Of a stretch of DNA of 64,000 nt, positions 1 to 8,545 are shown piece by piece. The notes below the pieces were generated by a model, which saw nothing but the letters and a program-made list of their open reading frames with translations, was not told where the DNA came from and searched no databases. The position numbers and the translations under genes are program-made. Source of the stretch: Spirosoma fluviale. GTDB taxonomy: Bacteria; Bacteroidota; Bacteroidia; Cytophagales; Spirosomataceae. The number at the start of each line of letters is the position of its first letter. Position 1 is the stretch's first letter. The stretch lies in assembly GCF_900230225.1 (NCBI RefSeq), contig NZ_OCNH01000006.1, forward strand, positions 124,001 through 188,000, in the 5' to 3' direction.

Positions 1-543
1 AGCTGCCAGGGGAAAGGAAATTTCGGCGCAGTCGTTGGCATACATCTTAATAAGTTTGCGGGCACCCATATCGCCGGTTAGGCGCATAAACTCAGACTGG
101 TAGCGGATGTCGAACAAGGCCGGAACGCCCAGGTGTCCCATCTCGCCGTATCGGCAGGCAACAATGCCACGTCCTGTTTCCTGTTGGGTGGTAATAAGCT
201 GGCGGAGCAAGTCGGCTGTAACGTGCGGCTGATCGGTCAAAACCACCAGAAAAGCGTCGAGGGGCTCGTCCGATAAGGCGGCAAGTCCCACACGCAGCGA
301 AGAAGCCATCCCTTCGGTCCAATTTGGGTTGACCGGCCAATAGAGTGGCAGATCATTAATTTCGGCTTGAATACGTTCCGAATTAGCGCCCAGCACAACA
401 ACCACCGGGCCTGTCTGAAGCGATAGAACGGCTTCGGCTATGCGTCGGACCAGTGTCGTTCCGTTAGCAGTAAGCAGCTGTTTAGGCTCGCCCCCCAGAC
501 GGGAAGACGAACCGGCTGCCAGAATAATTGTTGCAATACGCAT
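1..543 (-). CDS. MobA-like NTP transferase (molybdenum cofactor nucleotidyltransferase), 3' part cut by window edge
   Basis: Reading the minus strand from the ATG at 541-543 gives at least 181 residues with no stop before the window edge. The N-terminus has the nucleotidyltransferase signature LAAGSSSRLGGEPKQLL (about residues 8-24), the LAAGxSxRxG...K loop that binds the NTP, and a later VLTDQPHVT segment matching the family's metal-binding TDxP region. Family knowledge: MobA/MocA proteins attach CMP or GMP to molybdopterin. The gene starts 2 nt after the xdhC stop, so it is translationally close-coupled to the molybdenum hydroxylase operon and probably makes the MCD form of the cofactor used by the xanthine-dehydrogenase-family enzyme upstream. 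Cytidylyl versus guanylyl specificity cannot be decided here; context favours CTP. Confidence 0.88.
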   Translation of the reverse strand, partial: MRIATIILAAGSSSRLGGEPKQLLTANGTTLVRRIAEAVLSLQTGPVVVVLGANSERIQAEINDLPLYWPVNPNWTEGMASSLRVGLAALSDEPLDAFLVVLTDQPHVTADLLRQLITTQQETGRGIVACRYGEMGHLGVPALFDIRYQSEFMRLTGDMGARKLIKMYANDCAEISFPLAA

Positions 544-545
544 GT

Positions 546-1724
546 TTAGACCGTATCCAGGTCAATCGCGTCCAGACCTATTCCGTTGGTATGCCGGTGA
601 TGGTCGTTGGTATTGCCCGAGAGTCGTTCGTGAATGGGGCCGGTCTTGTTTTTCAGGAAACCTGCGGCTCCTCGGGTAAAAAACGCTTTAATTTCGGCCA
701 TAATGGACAGGGCAATCTCATCGGGAGTTTCCGCGCCCAGGTCCAGGCCAATAGGGGCGTGAACCCGGTTAAGGGATGTTTCGCTGAAAGCAAGGCCGTC
801 TTTTTTGAACTCGTCCTGCATCTTGTCGAACCGTTTGCGCGGCCCCAGCATACCAATATAGGGTACATCGGTCGTGAGCAGTTTCTGAAGCACAGCGCGG
901 TCGTAGTTGAAGTTGTGCGACATCAGCACGGCGGCCGTTCGGTTCGTGATCGAAAGCTGGTCGATCACCACCTGGCGGTCTGCATACAGCACGCAGGTAG
1001 CCACCGGAAACCGTTTGGGCGACAGGTGCGCAATGCAATCGTCGGTAACGGTAACCTGCCAACCCAGTTCGCGGGCCAGTTTGGCCACCGGAATAACGTC
1101 GTAGCCCGCCCCGAAAATGATCAGCTCAATACCGGGATCGATTCGCTCGATGAACACCTCCGCACTCCCCGATACTACCGGATAGGTGCGGGTTAGCGGC
1201 TTGCCGGTCTCAAAGACCGTACGCATGTCGTCGTGCAGCCAGCCGGGTATCGACTCTGCGTTTTCTTCGGTAAGCGTAAAGCGGTTGCCGGGTGCAAGGC
1301 CCGTAAAGTCGTTGCTCTTGAGCACGGTAGCCAGTGCCCGTACATCGCGTTTCTGGGTAAATTCTTTCAGCAGCGCAACGGGATTTTGATCGCTATCGGG
1401 CGTGATGGGCTCAATCAGTACATCAATGATGCCATTGCAGCCCAGGCCAACGCCAAAGCTATTGGCCCCATCGTCCATCGTATCGTACGTAACAACAATC
1501 GGTTGCCCGTCGAGCATCACCTGCCGGGCTTTGCGCAAGGCATCGCCTTCCAGGCAACCCCCGCTGATGGCCCCTTCCCAGCGACCATCATCCGTGATGA
1601 GCATACGTGCTCCCGGACGCCGGTACGACGACCCTTCGACCCAGACTACGGTTGCCAAAGCGGCTTTTCGCTGCGAAAAATCGATTTGTTCAAAAACCTC
1701 AACAATACGACTGATCTCTTTCAT
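546..1724 (-). CDS. xdhC: XdhC/CoxI family protein (molybdenum hydroxylase maturation factor)
   Basis: This is a 392-residue protein. The N-terminal XdhC/CoxI domain (about residues 1-90) contains ATVVWVEGSSYRRPGARML and ISGGCLEGDAL, both typical of the family. The C-terminal Rossmann domain starts near residue 213 with IIFGAGYDVIPVAKLA, a GxGxxxxP nucleotide-binding loop, and ends with an APIGLDLGAETPDEIALS motif also typical of XdhC. Family knowledge: XdhC binds molybdenum cofactor, promotes its sulfuration and hands it to xanthine-dehydrogenase-type apoenzymes. It lies 57 nt downstream of the molybdopterin subunit and 2 nt before the MobA-like gene on the same strand, so it is read as the maturation factor for that enzyme. 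Confidence 0.93.
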   Translation of the reverse strand: MKEISRIVEVFEQIDFSQRKAALATVVWVEGSSYRRPGARMLITDDGRWEGAISGGCLEGDALRKARQVMLDGQPIVVTYDTMDDGANSFGVGLGCNGIIDVLIEPITPDSDQNPVALLKEFTQKRDVRALATVLKSNDFTGLAPGNRFTLTEENAESIPGWLHDDMRTVFETGKPLTRTYPVVSGSAEVFIERIDPGIELIIFGAGYDVIPVAKLARELGWQVTVTDDCIAHLSPKRFPVATCVLYADRQVVIDQLSITNRTAAVLMSHNFNYDRAVLQKLLTTDVPYIGMLGPRKRFDKMQDEFKKDGLAFSETSLNRVHAPIGLDLGAETPDEIALSIMAEIKAFFTRGAAGFLKNKTGPIHERLSGNTNDHHRHTNGIGLDAIDLDTV

Positions 1725-1781
1725 AGTTTTTGGTTTGCGGGTTGGGTTTTCGGGTTTGCCCAGAACCCAACCCGCCAGAAA

Positions 1782-3992
1782 TTATACTTTCTCCAGATCA
1801 AAAGGCAGCTTACGGATGCGTTTGCCGGTAGCGGCAAAAACAGCGTTCGCCAACGCGGGGGCGAAGGGGGGCAAGCCCGGTTCGCCAACGCCTTTGATGG
1901 TGGGGCCGCCTTCGGCCAGAATATGGACTTCTACCGTAGGCATCTCGTTGATGCGGAGCATTCGGTTGGCATCGAAATTCTTCTGCACGGCCTGACCATT
2001 TTCAAACGTAATGCCATCTTTCGTAGCAGCAGTCAAGGCCATGGCAATAGATCCTTCAATCTGGGCCTTTACCGTATCTGGATTCACAACCGTACCTAGG
2101 TCAATTACGCAGTAAACTTTATCAACCGTAATACCACCAGTCTTGTTCTTGGAAACCTCTACAACCTGTGCGGATAGTCCGGCGAAGAATTCCCACTGGG
2201 CAATACCGCGTCCTTTCCCGGCGGGCAGTGGGTTGTCCCATCCCGATACTTCTTTCAGTTTCGTAAGTACTCGTTTGGAGTCGCTGTCTTTGGTGAGCAT
2301 GCTCATCCGGAACGCCAGCGGGTCCTGACCGGCTTTCTGGGCCATCTCGTCGATAAAACACTCGTGCGAGAACGCCAGTGTCGAACTCGTTACCGAGCGC
2401 CAGTACGTGAGGGGCACGTGAATGTCGGCGTGGACGTAACGCGTGTTAAGATTCGGGATTTCGTATTTCTGATCACCCGTTCCTTCGAGCATGGTATCGT
2501 CGGCTTTCGTCTTATCGTATGTTTCGTTCATCGTCGCGTCGATCGACGGCGAGATGACCTTATGCTGGAGCGCAACGGCTTTACCATCGGCAGATAATGC
2601 CCCGCGCATGGCCGAGAACGTCATGGGTCGGAATGGACCAAGCTGGGTGTCGTCTTCCCGCGTCCAGATGACTTTTACCGGTTTGCCGATCGTTTTGGAC
2701 AGGGTAGCCGCTTCGGTGGCAAAATCCTGCGTAATGCGCCGACCAAAGCCACCGCCGTTGAACAGGATATGAACGGTGATGTCGTCCGGCTTTACATTGA
2801 GCACTTTGGCAACGTCACCCCGAACGAGGTCACCCCCCTGCGAGGACACCCACAGTTCCACTTTGCCGTCCGGCTTATAATGGGCCAGGGCATTCATGGG
2901 TTCCATAGTCGAGTGGCTCACCATGGGCGTTTCGTAAAACGCTTCGACTTTGTTCGGCGCATCGGCAAAAGACTTCTCAAAATCGCCGGTGTTATGGCCC
3001 TGCACACCGTCTGTTTTAGCCAGGTCGCGAAGCTTATTCTCGAAACTGGCCGAGTTGAAGGTATCGAACTGATTGTGATCCCAGGTTACGCTGAGGGCTT
3101 TCCGGCCCTGTAACGCAGCCCAGTAATTGTCGGCGATGATGGCTACACCTTCGTAGCGGTTCTTGCCCACCACGCGCTCTATTTTTACGGCTTTCTGAAC
3201 GCCTTTGACCTTTAGCGATTTAGACGCATCGAAACTAACCAGTTTGCTGCCCAATACCGGGCAGCGTTCAATGGATGCGTAGACCATGCCGGGTACTTTT
3301 GCGTCGATACCAAAGGTGGCCTGTCCGGTTACTTTAAGCGGGACATCGGGCCGGGGCATGGGCTTGCCCAGCATCGAAAACTGTTTCGGGTCTTTCAGCG
3401 CGGGCTCTTTGGGAACGGGCAGTTTGGCGGCTACCTCGGCTAGCTGTCCATAGGTAAGTTTTTTGCCGCTGGGCTTATGAACGATGGTCGCGTTTTCGGC
3501 CATGCATTCCTCGATGGGCACCGCCCACTGCTGGCTGGCGGCCTGCCGAAGCATCTCGCGGGCGGAGGCTCCCACTTTACGCATCTGCATATAGCCACCC
3601 CGAACGGAGCCGCTGCCACCCACCGCCTGCGACCACATGCCGCCGTACTTGGTTTCGCCACCGGTTTGCCGGATGGTAACCTTGTCGAGCGACACTTCCA
3701 GTTCTTCGGCAATGAGCGCCGGAATGGATTGGTAAGTTCCCTGACCAATTTCGGGTCGTGGGTTCATCAGGGTAATACGCCCCGATTTGTCGATAAGTAT
3801 ATACGGATTCAGTTCAACGGATTCCGGCAGACCCATACCCGGCTGACCACTGAGGTTCAGGACGGGGCTGGCGAAGGAATCGGCCGATGAAAAGCCGAGG
3901 GCAAAAGCCGCTCCGGTAAGGCCCGCAGCTTTCAGGAAATTCCGGCGGCTCGTACCGGTTTCAGTTGCTGTAGAGGTAGGAGTCGTGCTCAT
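1782..3992 (-). CDS. Molybdopterin-binding subunit of a xanthine dehydrogenase family enzyme (IorB-like), Tat-exported
   Basis: The protein has 736 residues. A twin-arginine signal (SRRNFLKAAGLTGAAFALGF, residues 15-34) indicates folded export with cofactor. Family motifs include NPRPEIGQGTYQSIPALIAE near residue 75, NGGGFGRRITQDF in the middle, and GVGEPGLPPFAPALANAV near the C-terminus, where the Glu of GVGEPG corresponds to the general base of molybdenum hydroxylases. Size and architecture match isoquinoline 1-oxidoreductase beta / aldehyde oxidase-like periplasmic subunits, which pair with a separate 2Fe-2S subunit and often a cytochrome; no cytochrome gene is visible here. Its start overlaps the 2Fe-2S gene stop by 4 nt (ATGA), so the two are coupled. 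The substrate cannot be predicted; aldehydes or N-heterocycles are usual for this branch. Confidence 0.92.
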   Translation of the reverse strand: MSTTPTSTATETGTSRRNFLKAAGLTGAAFALGFSSADSFASPVLNLSGQPGMGLPESVELNPYILIDKSGRITLMNPRPEIGQGTYQSIPALIAEELEVSLDKVTIRQTGGETKYGGMWSQAVGGSGSVRGGYMQMRKVGASAREMLRQAASQQWAVPIEECMAENATIVHKPSGKKLTYGQLAEVAAKLPVPKEPALKDPKQFSMLGKPMPRPDVPLKVTGQATFGIDAKVPGMVYASIERCPVLGSKLVSFDASKSLKVKGVQKAVKIERVVGKNRYEGVAIIADNYWAALQGRKALSVTWDHNQFDTFNSASFENKLRDLAKTDGVQGHNTGDFEKSFADAPNKVEAFYETPMVSHSTMEPMNALAHYKPDGKVELWVSSQGGDLVRGDVAKVLNVKPDDITVHILFNGGGFGRRITQDFATEAATLSKTIGKPVKVIWTREDDTQLGPFRPMTFSAMRGALSADGKAVALQHKVISPSIDATMNETYDKTKADDTMLEGTGDQKYEIPNLNTRYVHADIHVPLTYWRSVTSSTLAFSHECFIDEMAQKAGQDPLAFRMSMLTKDSDSKRVLTKLKEVSGWDNPLPAGKGRGIAQWEFFAGLSAQVVEVSKNKTGGITVDKVYCVIDLGTVVNPDTVKAQIEGSIAMALTAATKDGITFENGQAVQKNFDANRMLRINEMPTVEVHILAEGGPTIKGVGEPGLPPFAPALANAVFAATGKRIRKLPFDLEKV

Positions 3993-4495
3993 CGCTTGCC
4001 GATTTTAGGAGTGGATTTAGGCATTTTAGGGGCGCTGGCCATCTCTGTCGAAGCCGAGTGAATGGCTTTCCGAATGCGCTCGTACGTGCCGCAGCGGCAA
4101 ATGTTGCCCTGCATGGCCGTATCAATATCCTCCTCGGATGGTTTGGGGTTTTGCTTCAGCAAGGCTACCGCCGACATAATTTGTCCGGACTGGCAATAGC
4201 CACATTGGGGTACCTGGTGTTCGATCCAGGCTTTCTGAACCGGGTGGTCGGCGTTTTTCGACAGCCCTTCGATGGTGGTAATTTTATGCCCCGCAGCGGC
4301 TGATGCCGGGTAGCTGCAGGAACGGATCGGTGCCCCGTCGAGGTGAACCGTACAGGCTCCGCACTGGGCAATGCCACAACCGAATTTGGTGCCGGTCAGG
4401 CCAACTACATCACGGATAGCCCAGAGGAGCGGCATCTCGGGGTCTACGTCTATCGTATGTGGTTGATTGTTAATCGTTAACTTTACTAAGGCCAT
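3989..4495 (-). CDS. (2Fe-2S)-binding subunit of the molybdenum hydroxylase (IorA-like)
   Basis: This 168-residue protein is the usual size of the small iron-sulfur subunit. The plant-ferredoxin-type cluster has C40-x4-C45-x2-C48 (FGCGIAQCGACTVHLDG) and C60. The C-terminal helical 2Fe-2S domain has QCGYCQSGQIMSAVALL near residue 97 and GNICRCGTYERIRKAI near residue 131, the CxxC...CxC pattern of the family. It carries electrons from the molybdopterin centre. It is the first gene of the operon 2Fe-2S / molybdopterin subunit / xdhC / mobA-like. It has no export signal of its own, so it probably travels with the Tat-signal-bearing large subunit. Confidence 0.95.
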   Translation of the reverse strand: MALVKLTINNQPHTIDVDPEMPLLWAIRDVVGLTGTKFGCGIAQCGACTVHLDGAPIRSCSYPASAAAGHKITTIEGLSKNADHPVQKAWIEHQVPQCGYCQSGQIMSAVALLKQNPKPSEEDIDTAMQGNICRCGTYERIRKAIHSASTEMASAPKMPKSTPKIGKR

Positions 4496-4834
4496 AACCT
4501 GGAGGGATAAGGGGTAAATGGGGAGATTCTGTATAAGTATATATGAATGAAAAAAATCCGAACTAAAATTAACGGTTTTTGCTGATAAATCATCTACCAG
4601 GATTCCAACCGCAAAGACGCAGGAATAAGCGCGTAGTAAGCTACTTATTTACCTTTGCCATCCAGAAGCTACTCGTGTTCTGATGACCCGTAGCAATGAA
4701 CGAGGATTTGCTTCCGCAGGTGGGAATTCCTGACAGGCTATCGACAAAGATTGGCTAAATCAGAAAATACCAGTAATTATACACGAATTCATTTTCATTG
4801 TGTACGATTAACATAAAGAAAGTTGCCCTTGCGT
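4496..4834. other. Divergent intergenic region
   Basis: These 339 bp lie between the molybdenum hydroxylase operon (minus) and the Nudix regulator (plus), so both promoters should be here. The region is AT-rich near 4530-4600. I see no RNA gene, no strong terminator and no full TTG-N19-TAnnTTTG promoter. A weak purine run (AAAGAAAG) precedes the regulator start. Confidence 0.5.
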
Positions 4835-5599
4835 ATGACTTACTCCGACAAGCTCATTTCGTATTATAAAATCATAGCCAACGACTGCGTATTAGGCGTA
4901 TCGCTCGATTGTGTCATCTTCGGTTTTCATGATACCCGGCTGAAAGTGTTTCTATTACGCTGGAAAGAAACGGACGAGTGGTGTTTGCCGGGTGGATTCA
5001 TCTATAAAACAGAGTCGGTGGATGATGCCGCCAGTCGGGTGCTGTACGAACGGACGGGCCTGAACCAGTTATTTCTACAGCAATTCCACTTGTTTGGCGA
5101 CGCGAACCGCTACGACCGGGACGATACCTGGCAACGCCAGAAAATGCCCATGCCCTTTTCCGGTGCCTGGCCCGACCGCACCATTTCGATGGGCTACTAC
5201 GCCCTGGTCGATTATACAAAAGTGACCCCTACTGCCGATTTCCTGTCGGACGCCTGCGACTGGTTTGACGTAGGGGAGTTGCCCTCTTTGCTGTATGACC
5301 ACTGCCGAATTATTAACGTGGCCCTTCAGACCCTTCGTCTGCAACTGAACTGGCAGCCCATTGGCCTGAACCTGATGCCCGAAAAGTTTACGATTCCGGA
5401 ACTACAGCGCCTGTATGAAGCGGTGCTCGGGCGACCGCTCGATTCCCGAAATTTCCACAAGAAAATTACGGGCCTGAGTATCCTGACCCGACTGGATGAA
5501 CGCCGGACGGGTAAAGCGCATAAATCGCCCTATCTCTACCAGTTCGACCAGTTAAATTACCAAAAAGCACTTATTAACGGAAATTTGATCTTTGTATAA
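4835..5599 (+). CDS. Nudix-domain transcriptional regulator (NrtR/AraR-like)
   Basis: The protein has 254 residues from the ATG at 4835; a TTG at 4823 would add four residues but is less likely. The N-terminal Nudix domain (about 15-150) includes LDCVIFGFHDTRLKVFLLRW and WCLPGGFIYKTESVDDAAS. The Nudix box is degenerate: the expected REUxEE reads RVLYER, as in regulators that kept ligand binding and lost hydrolysis. The C-terminus has a winged-helix segment (FTIPELQRLYEAVLGRPLDS, then NFHKKI), the layout of NrtR-type repressors. In Bacteroidota, members of this family control sugar use (AraR) or NAD metabolism. It faces the molybdenum hydroxylase operon across a shared intergenic region, so control of that operon is possible but unproven. 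Confidence 0.9.
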   Translation: MTYSDKLISYYKIIANDCVLGVSLDCVIFGFHDTRLKVFLLRWKETDEWCLPGGFIYKTESVDDAASRVLYERTGLNQLFLQQFHLFGDANRYDRDDTWQRQKMPMPFSGAWPDRTISMGYYALVDYTKVTPTADFLSDACDWFDVGELPSLLYDHCRIINVALQTLRLQLNWQPIGLNLMPEKFTIPELQRLYEAVLGRPLDSRNFHKKITGLSILTRLDERRTGKAHKSPYLYQFDQLNYQKALINGNLIFV

Positions 5600-5683
5600 G
5601 CAGGCCGATAAGAAGGTTAGTGGTAACATAGGGTGAATATAGGCGTCAAACCTTATATATTTGTCCACTAACTTTCTCATTTC

Positions 5684-6091
5684 ATGACTGCTTTTGATAC
5701 TGTTTCCAAGTACTACGAGGCTTTTAATCGTAAAGATTGGGACACCATGCTTGACCTGATTCACCCGGATGTTCGCCACGATAGCAACCAGGGGGATACG
5801 CGAATCGGGAAAGAGAAATTCAGCCAGTTTCTCCAGCATATGGACGACTGTTACAACGAAACCCTAACCGATCTGGTCATCCTGACGGAGCCAACGGGTA
5901 CACGCGTCGGCTGCGAGTTCGTCGTGAACGGGATCTATAAGAAAACCGACGGCGATCTGCCACCGGCTACCGGCCAAACCTATGTGTTGCCTGCCGGTTC
6001 GTTTCTTGAGCTCACAGACGGAAAAATCACCCGGATTACAACCTACTATAATCTGCCGCACTGGGAGTCGTTGGTGTTGGGTAATCAATAA
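5684..6091 (+). CDS. NTF2-like / SnoaL-like ketosteroid isomerase-fold protein
   Basis: This 135-residue protein matches the size of a single NTF2-fold domain. It begins FDTVSKYYEAFNRKDWDTML, a typical SnoaL/NTF2 opening, followed by DLIHPDVRHDSNQGDTRIGKE and a C-terminal FLELTDGKITRITTYYNL strand pair, the most conserved part of this fold. Members bind small hydrophobic ligands or act as isomerases or cyclases; substrate cannot be inferred. It sits 84 nt after the Nudix regulator and 13 nt before an acetyltransferase-like gene, so the latter two probably form one transcript. Confidence 0.82.
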   Translation: MTAFDTVSKYYEAFNRKDWDTMLDLIHPDVRHDSNQGDTRIGKEKFSQFLQHMDDCYNETLTDLVILTEPTGTRVGCEFVVNGIYKKTDGDLPPATGQTYVLPAGSFLELTDGKITRITTYYNLPHWESLVLGNQ

Positions 6092-6104
6092 ACCGCTCAT
6101 TATT

Positions 6105-6716
6105 TTGCCAGAATTAAATCCTTCGTCAATTACGTATGTCCGGCTTGAGGGGGCCGCGTTTCGATCTGTTTTCGATGATTTGGCGGCCCTGCGTATCGCT
6201 GTATTTTATGACTTCCCGTACTTGTACGAGGGCTCGATGGCCTACGAGAAAACGTATCTGGAAACCTATGCCCGCTCGGAACGTTCGTTTCTATTTGCGG
6301 TCTACGATGGCAACCGGATGGTAGGGGCTACAACGGCAATTCCCCTCGCTGACGAAACTCCTGAGGTGCAGATGCCTTTTCAGAAGGCGGGATACGATCT
6401 CGACACCGTCTTCTACTTTGGCGAAAGTGTGCTGCTGCCTGCTTATCGGAGGCTGGGCATCGGCAATAAATTCTTCGATGAACGGGAAGCCCACGCCCGC
6501 AAATTTGAACAGTATACAATGACCTGTTTCTGCGCCGTACAGCGCCCCGAAAACCACCCGCTTCGCCCCGCCGATTATCGTCCCCTTGATGAATTCTGGC
6601 AAAAGCGCGGTTACCGGCGAGATAGTAGTCTGCAAAGTGAAATGATCTGGCCCGACCGCGATGAAGCCGTGGAAACAGCTAAGCCGATGATTTACTGGAC
6701 AAAAAATCTGTTATGA
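6105..6716 (+). CDS. GNAT-like N-acetyltransferase
   Basis: This is a 203-residue frame that needs a TTG start at 6105; no ATG or GTG lies between the upstream stop at 6091 and the conserved region. The acetyl-CoA loop is GESVLLPAYRRLGIGNKFFD (R-R-x-G-x-G near residue 115), with a preceding FLFAVYDGNRMVGATTAIPL strand typical of GNAT proteins. The segment FCAVQRPENHPLRPADYRPL and the late FWQKRGYRR motif are common in GNAT proteins of unknown substrate. It lies 13 nt after the NTF2-like gene and ends close to a terminator that serves the convergent susD gene. Confidence 0.78.
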   Translation: MPELNPSSITYVRLEGAAFRSVFDDLAALRIAVFYDFPYLYEGSMAYEKTYLETYARSERSFLFAVYDGNRMVGATTAIPLADETPEVQMPFQKAGYDLDTVFYFGESVLLPAYRRLGIGNKFFDEREAHARKFEQYTMTCFCAVQRPENHPLRPADYRPLDEFWQKRGYRRDSSLQSEMIWPDRDEAVETAKPMIYWTKNLL

Positions 6717-6720
6717 AATT

Positions 6721-6776
6721 AAAAAAGCCGTTCCGGCCAATCGCTTTGGTATACAGGCGGTTGACCGGAACGGCTT
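6721..6776 (-). terminator. Rho-independent terminator downstream of susD
   Basis: Two 16-bp arms (6725-6740 and 6761-6776) pair with one G-U. On the minus strand the stem is followed by a T run (complement of 6721-6726). It lies 27 nt past the susD stop and ends the minus-strand operon; on the plus strand it lacks a T tract. Confidence 0.85.
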
Positions 6777-6802
6777 CTCAATGGAAGGTAATACGGCGAA
6801 GA

Positions 6803-8530
6803 TTAATAACCGGGATTTTGCTTTAACTGCGTAGAGACGTTAAGCACATTTTGACCAATGGGGAAAATCGCCGTGTGGTTATCTGCATCCGGCTGTTTGT
6901 CCCACCAGGAGCCCGTATTGAATACACCCCAGCGAATCATGTCGGTACGCCGACGGCCTTCTACTAAAAATTCGCGGCCCCATTCGTCCAGCATCTCCTG
7001 ATCGGTCAACTGGCTACCATCTGGTTTATACAGACTCGGTGAACCGGCTGGGTAATTTCTGGCCCGAACCGTATTCAGAAGAACCGCAGCCCCTGCTTTA
7101 TCCCCCGCCCGGTATTTGCACTCGGCCAGTGAGTAATAGATTTCGGCCAACCGGATTTCAGCGTAAGCCGATGAGATTTTATTCAGGTCGCTGCTCGGGT
7201 AATAGGGATACTTCACCGGGGTAATCCCTGAATTCTGGTCGGCATTGTTCATGTTTGAGGTCTTGTCGGCAATTTTGGTGCCGGGCTTAGCTCCCAGGAA
7301 CAGACCAACCTGATCGCGGAAAAACAAGGGATAAGGTCCTTTGGTCGAGCGTACCGTGTCGACTCTCCCGTTTGAGTTGATGTAAGGCAGATAGCCTTGT
7401 AAAAACATGCCTTCCCGTTTGCTGTTACCCAGGTTTTTGTAAGTTTTCAGCCGAACATCGTCCGGGTATTTCTGGAATTTTATAAAAGGTTTACCCAGCG
7501 CAAAGCTATACTCCGTACTATCGACATCCCGGCCCGGCTGAAGCGCATATTTCGGGTTGGCTGTACCAAAATCCGTGAACCCGAAGTAAAAGGTAGCATT
7601 GACCGGCAGCATCCAGAAATACATGCCCCCATCATACTGCCAGTGGGTCTGGGCAAAACTGCCCGGAAAGCCAAAGACCGTTTCGCCCGATGTTGGATTG
7701 GTGTAGTCGAAAGGCGCATCCCAACGGCTTTCCAGCGCGTACTGCCCGTATTTACCGGCCAGAATATCCGTGCATACGGTAGCGCAATCGGCAAAATGGT
7801 CGGTGCCGGTATATACTTTCGCGTTCAGATACAAGCGAACCAATAGGGCCGCAGCTCCGCCCTGGGTCCAGCGGCCAATGGCGTTGGCGCCCAGACTTTG
7901 CCGGGTTGGCAAGTTAGGGATCGACTCTTTCAGCTCCTGCTCGATATAACTGAATGCTTCCTGCGGAGGTACCTGCAAACCTCCCTGCGATTCACCTTTT
8001 ACTTTTTTGACCAGCACAATGTTGCGATAAAAGTCCAGCAGCCGCAGGTTGAGCCAGGCACGCAGGGTCCGGACTTCGGCAATCATATCGTCCAGTTCAG
8101 CCTGCGTCATGTTGAACCTGGCCGGGTCCGTAATGCCCTGCAAATCTTCCAGCGTGTTGGTGGCCAGCGTAACCCCGCCGTAGAGCGCGTTCCAGGCATC
8201 ACTGGTGTACCCGTCATTTGGCGTCCAGGTGTGGTAATGAACCCGCTGGAACTGCCCACCGTCGAACCAGTCGCCCTGCCGGTTGGGGGTCATCAGCTCA
8301 TCCGAGCTGTTCTCCTGAAGCATAAACGTCGCCCCACCCTGAATAGTCCAGTAGCTGTGCTCGAAGGGGCGCAGGAAGTCGCGGATGACATCTTCTTTAG
8401 TCTGGAGGAAGTTGTCGGACGTGATCCGGTCAGAAAGTACTTCATCTAAATTGGTACATCCACCGGTCAGAACGAGTACTAAAGCGACGGATGCAATGCG
8501 TATGGTATTGAAAAAACGAGATCGTTTCAT
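6803..8530 (-). CDS. RagB/SusD family nutrient-uptake outer-membrane lipoprotein
   Basis: The protein has 575 residues with a lipoprotein signal (LVLVLTGGC, lipid-modified Cys at about residue 25), as expected for a surface-exposed SusD homologue. SusD-family features are the N-terminal GATFMLQENSSDELMTPNRQ, the TPR-like AEVRTLRAWLNLRLLDFYRN, and the C-terminal EIRLAEIYYSLAECKYRAGD with LNTVRARNYP and WGREFLVEGRRRTDMIRWG, which are diagnostic. SusD proteins bind the nutrient and lid the SusC channel. It lies 15 nt downstream of the susC gene on the same strand. No glycoside hydrolase sits in this operon, so the substrate is unknown; oligosaccharide or peptide are both possible. Confidence 0.96.
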   Translation of the reverse strand: MKRSRFFNTIRIASVALVLVLTGGCTNLDEVLSDRITSDNFLQTKEDVIRDFLRPFEHSYWTIQGGATFMLQENSSDELMTPNRQGDWFDGGQFQRVHYHTWTPNDGYTSDAWNALYGGVTLATNTLEDLQGITDPARFNMTQAELDDMIAEVRTLRAWLNLRLLDFYRNIVLVKKVKGESQGGLQVPPQEAFSYIEQELKESIPNLPTRQSLGANAIGRWTQGGAAALLVRLYLNAKVYTGTDHFADCATVCTDILAGKYGQYALESRWDAPFDYTNPTSGETVFGFPGSFAQTHWQYDGGMYFWMLPVNATFYFGFTDFGTANPKYALQPGRDVDSTEYSFALGKPFIKFQKYPDDVRLKTYKNLGNSKREGMFLQGYLPYINSNGRVDTVRSTKGPYPLFFRDQVGLFLGAKPGTKIADKTSNMNNADQNSGITPVKYPYYPSSDLNKISSAYAEIRLAEIYYSLAECKYRAGDKAGAAVLLNTVRARNYPAGSPSLYKPDGSQLTDQEMLDEWGREFLVEGRRRTDMIRWGVFNTGSWWDKQPDADNHTAIFPIGQNVLNVSTQLKQNPGY

Positions 8531-8545
8531 AAGTTGGGTAACTAA

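Noticed and set aside
528..2099. Plus-strand frames of 222 and 288 residues opposite xdhC and the molybdopterin subunit
   Set aside because: They lie antisense to genes with clear family motifs and have no recognisable domain of their own.
5982..6104. A longer 5' extension of the GNAT gene
   Set aside because: It overlaps the NTF2-like gene out of frame and has no family similarity; TTG at 6105 starts right at the conserved part.
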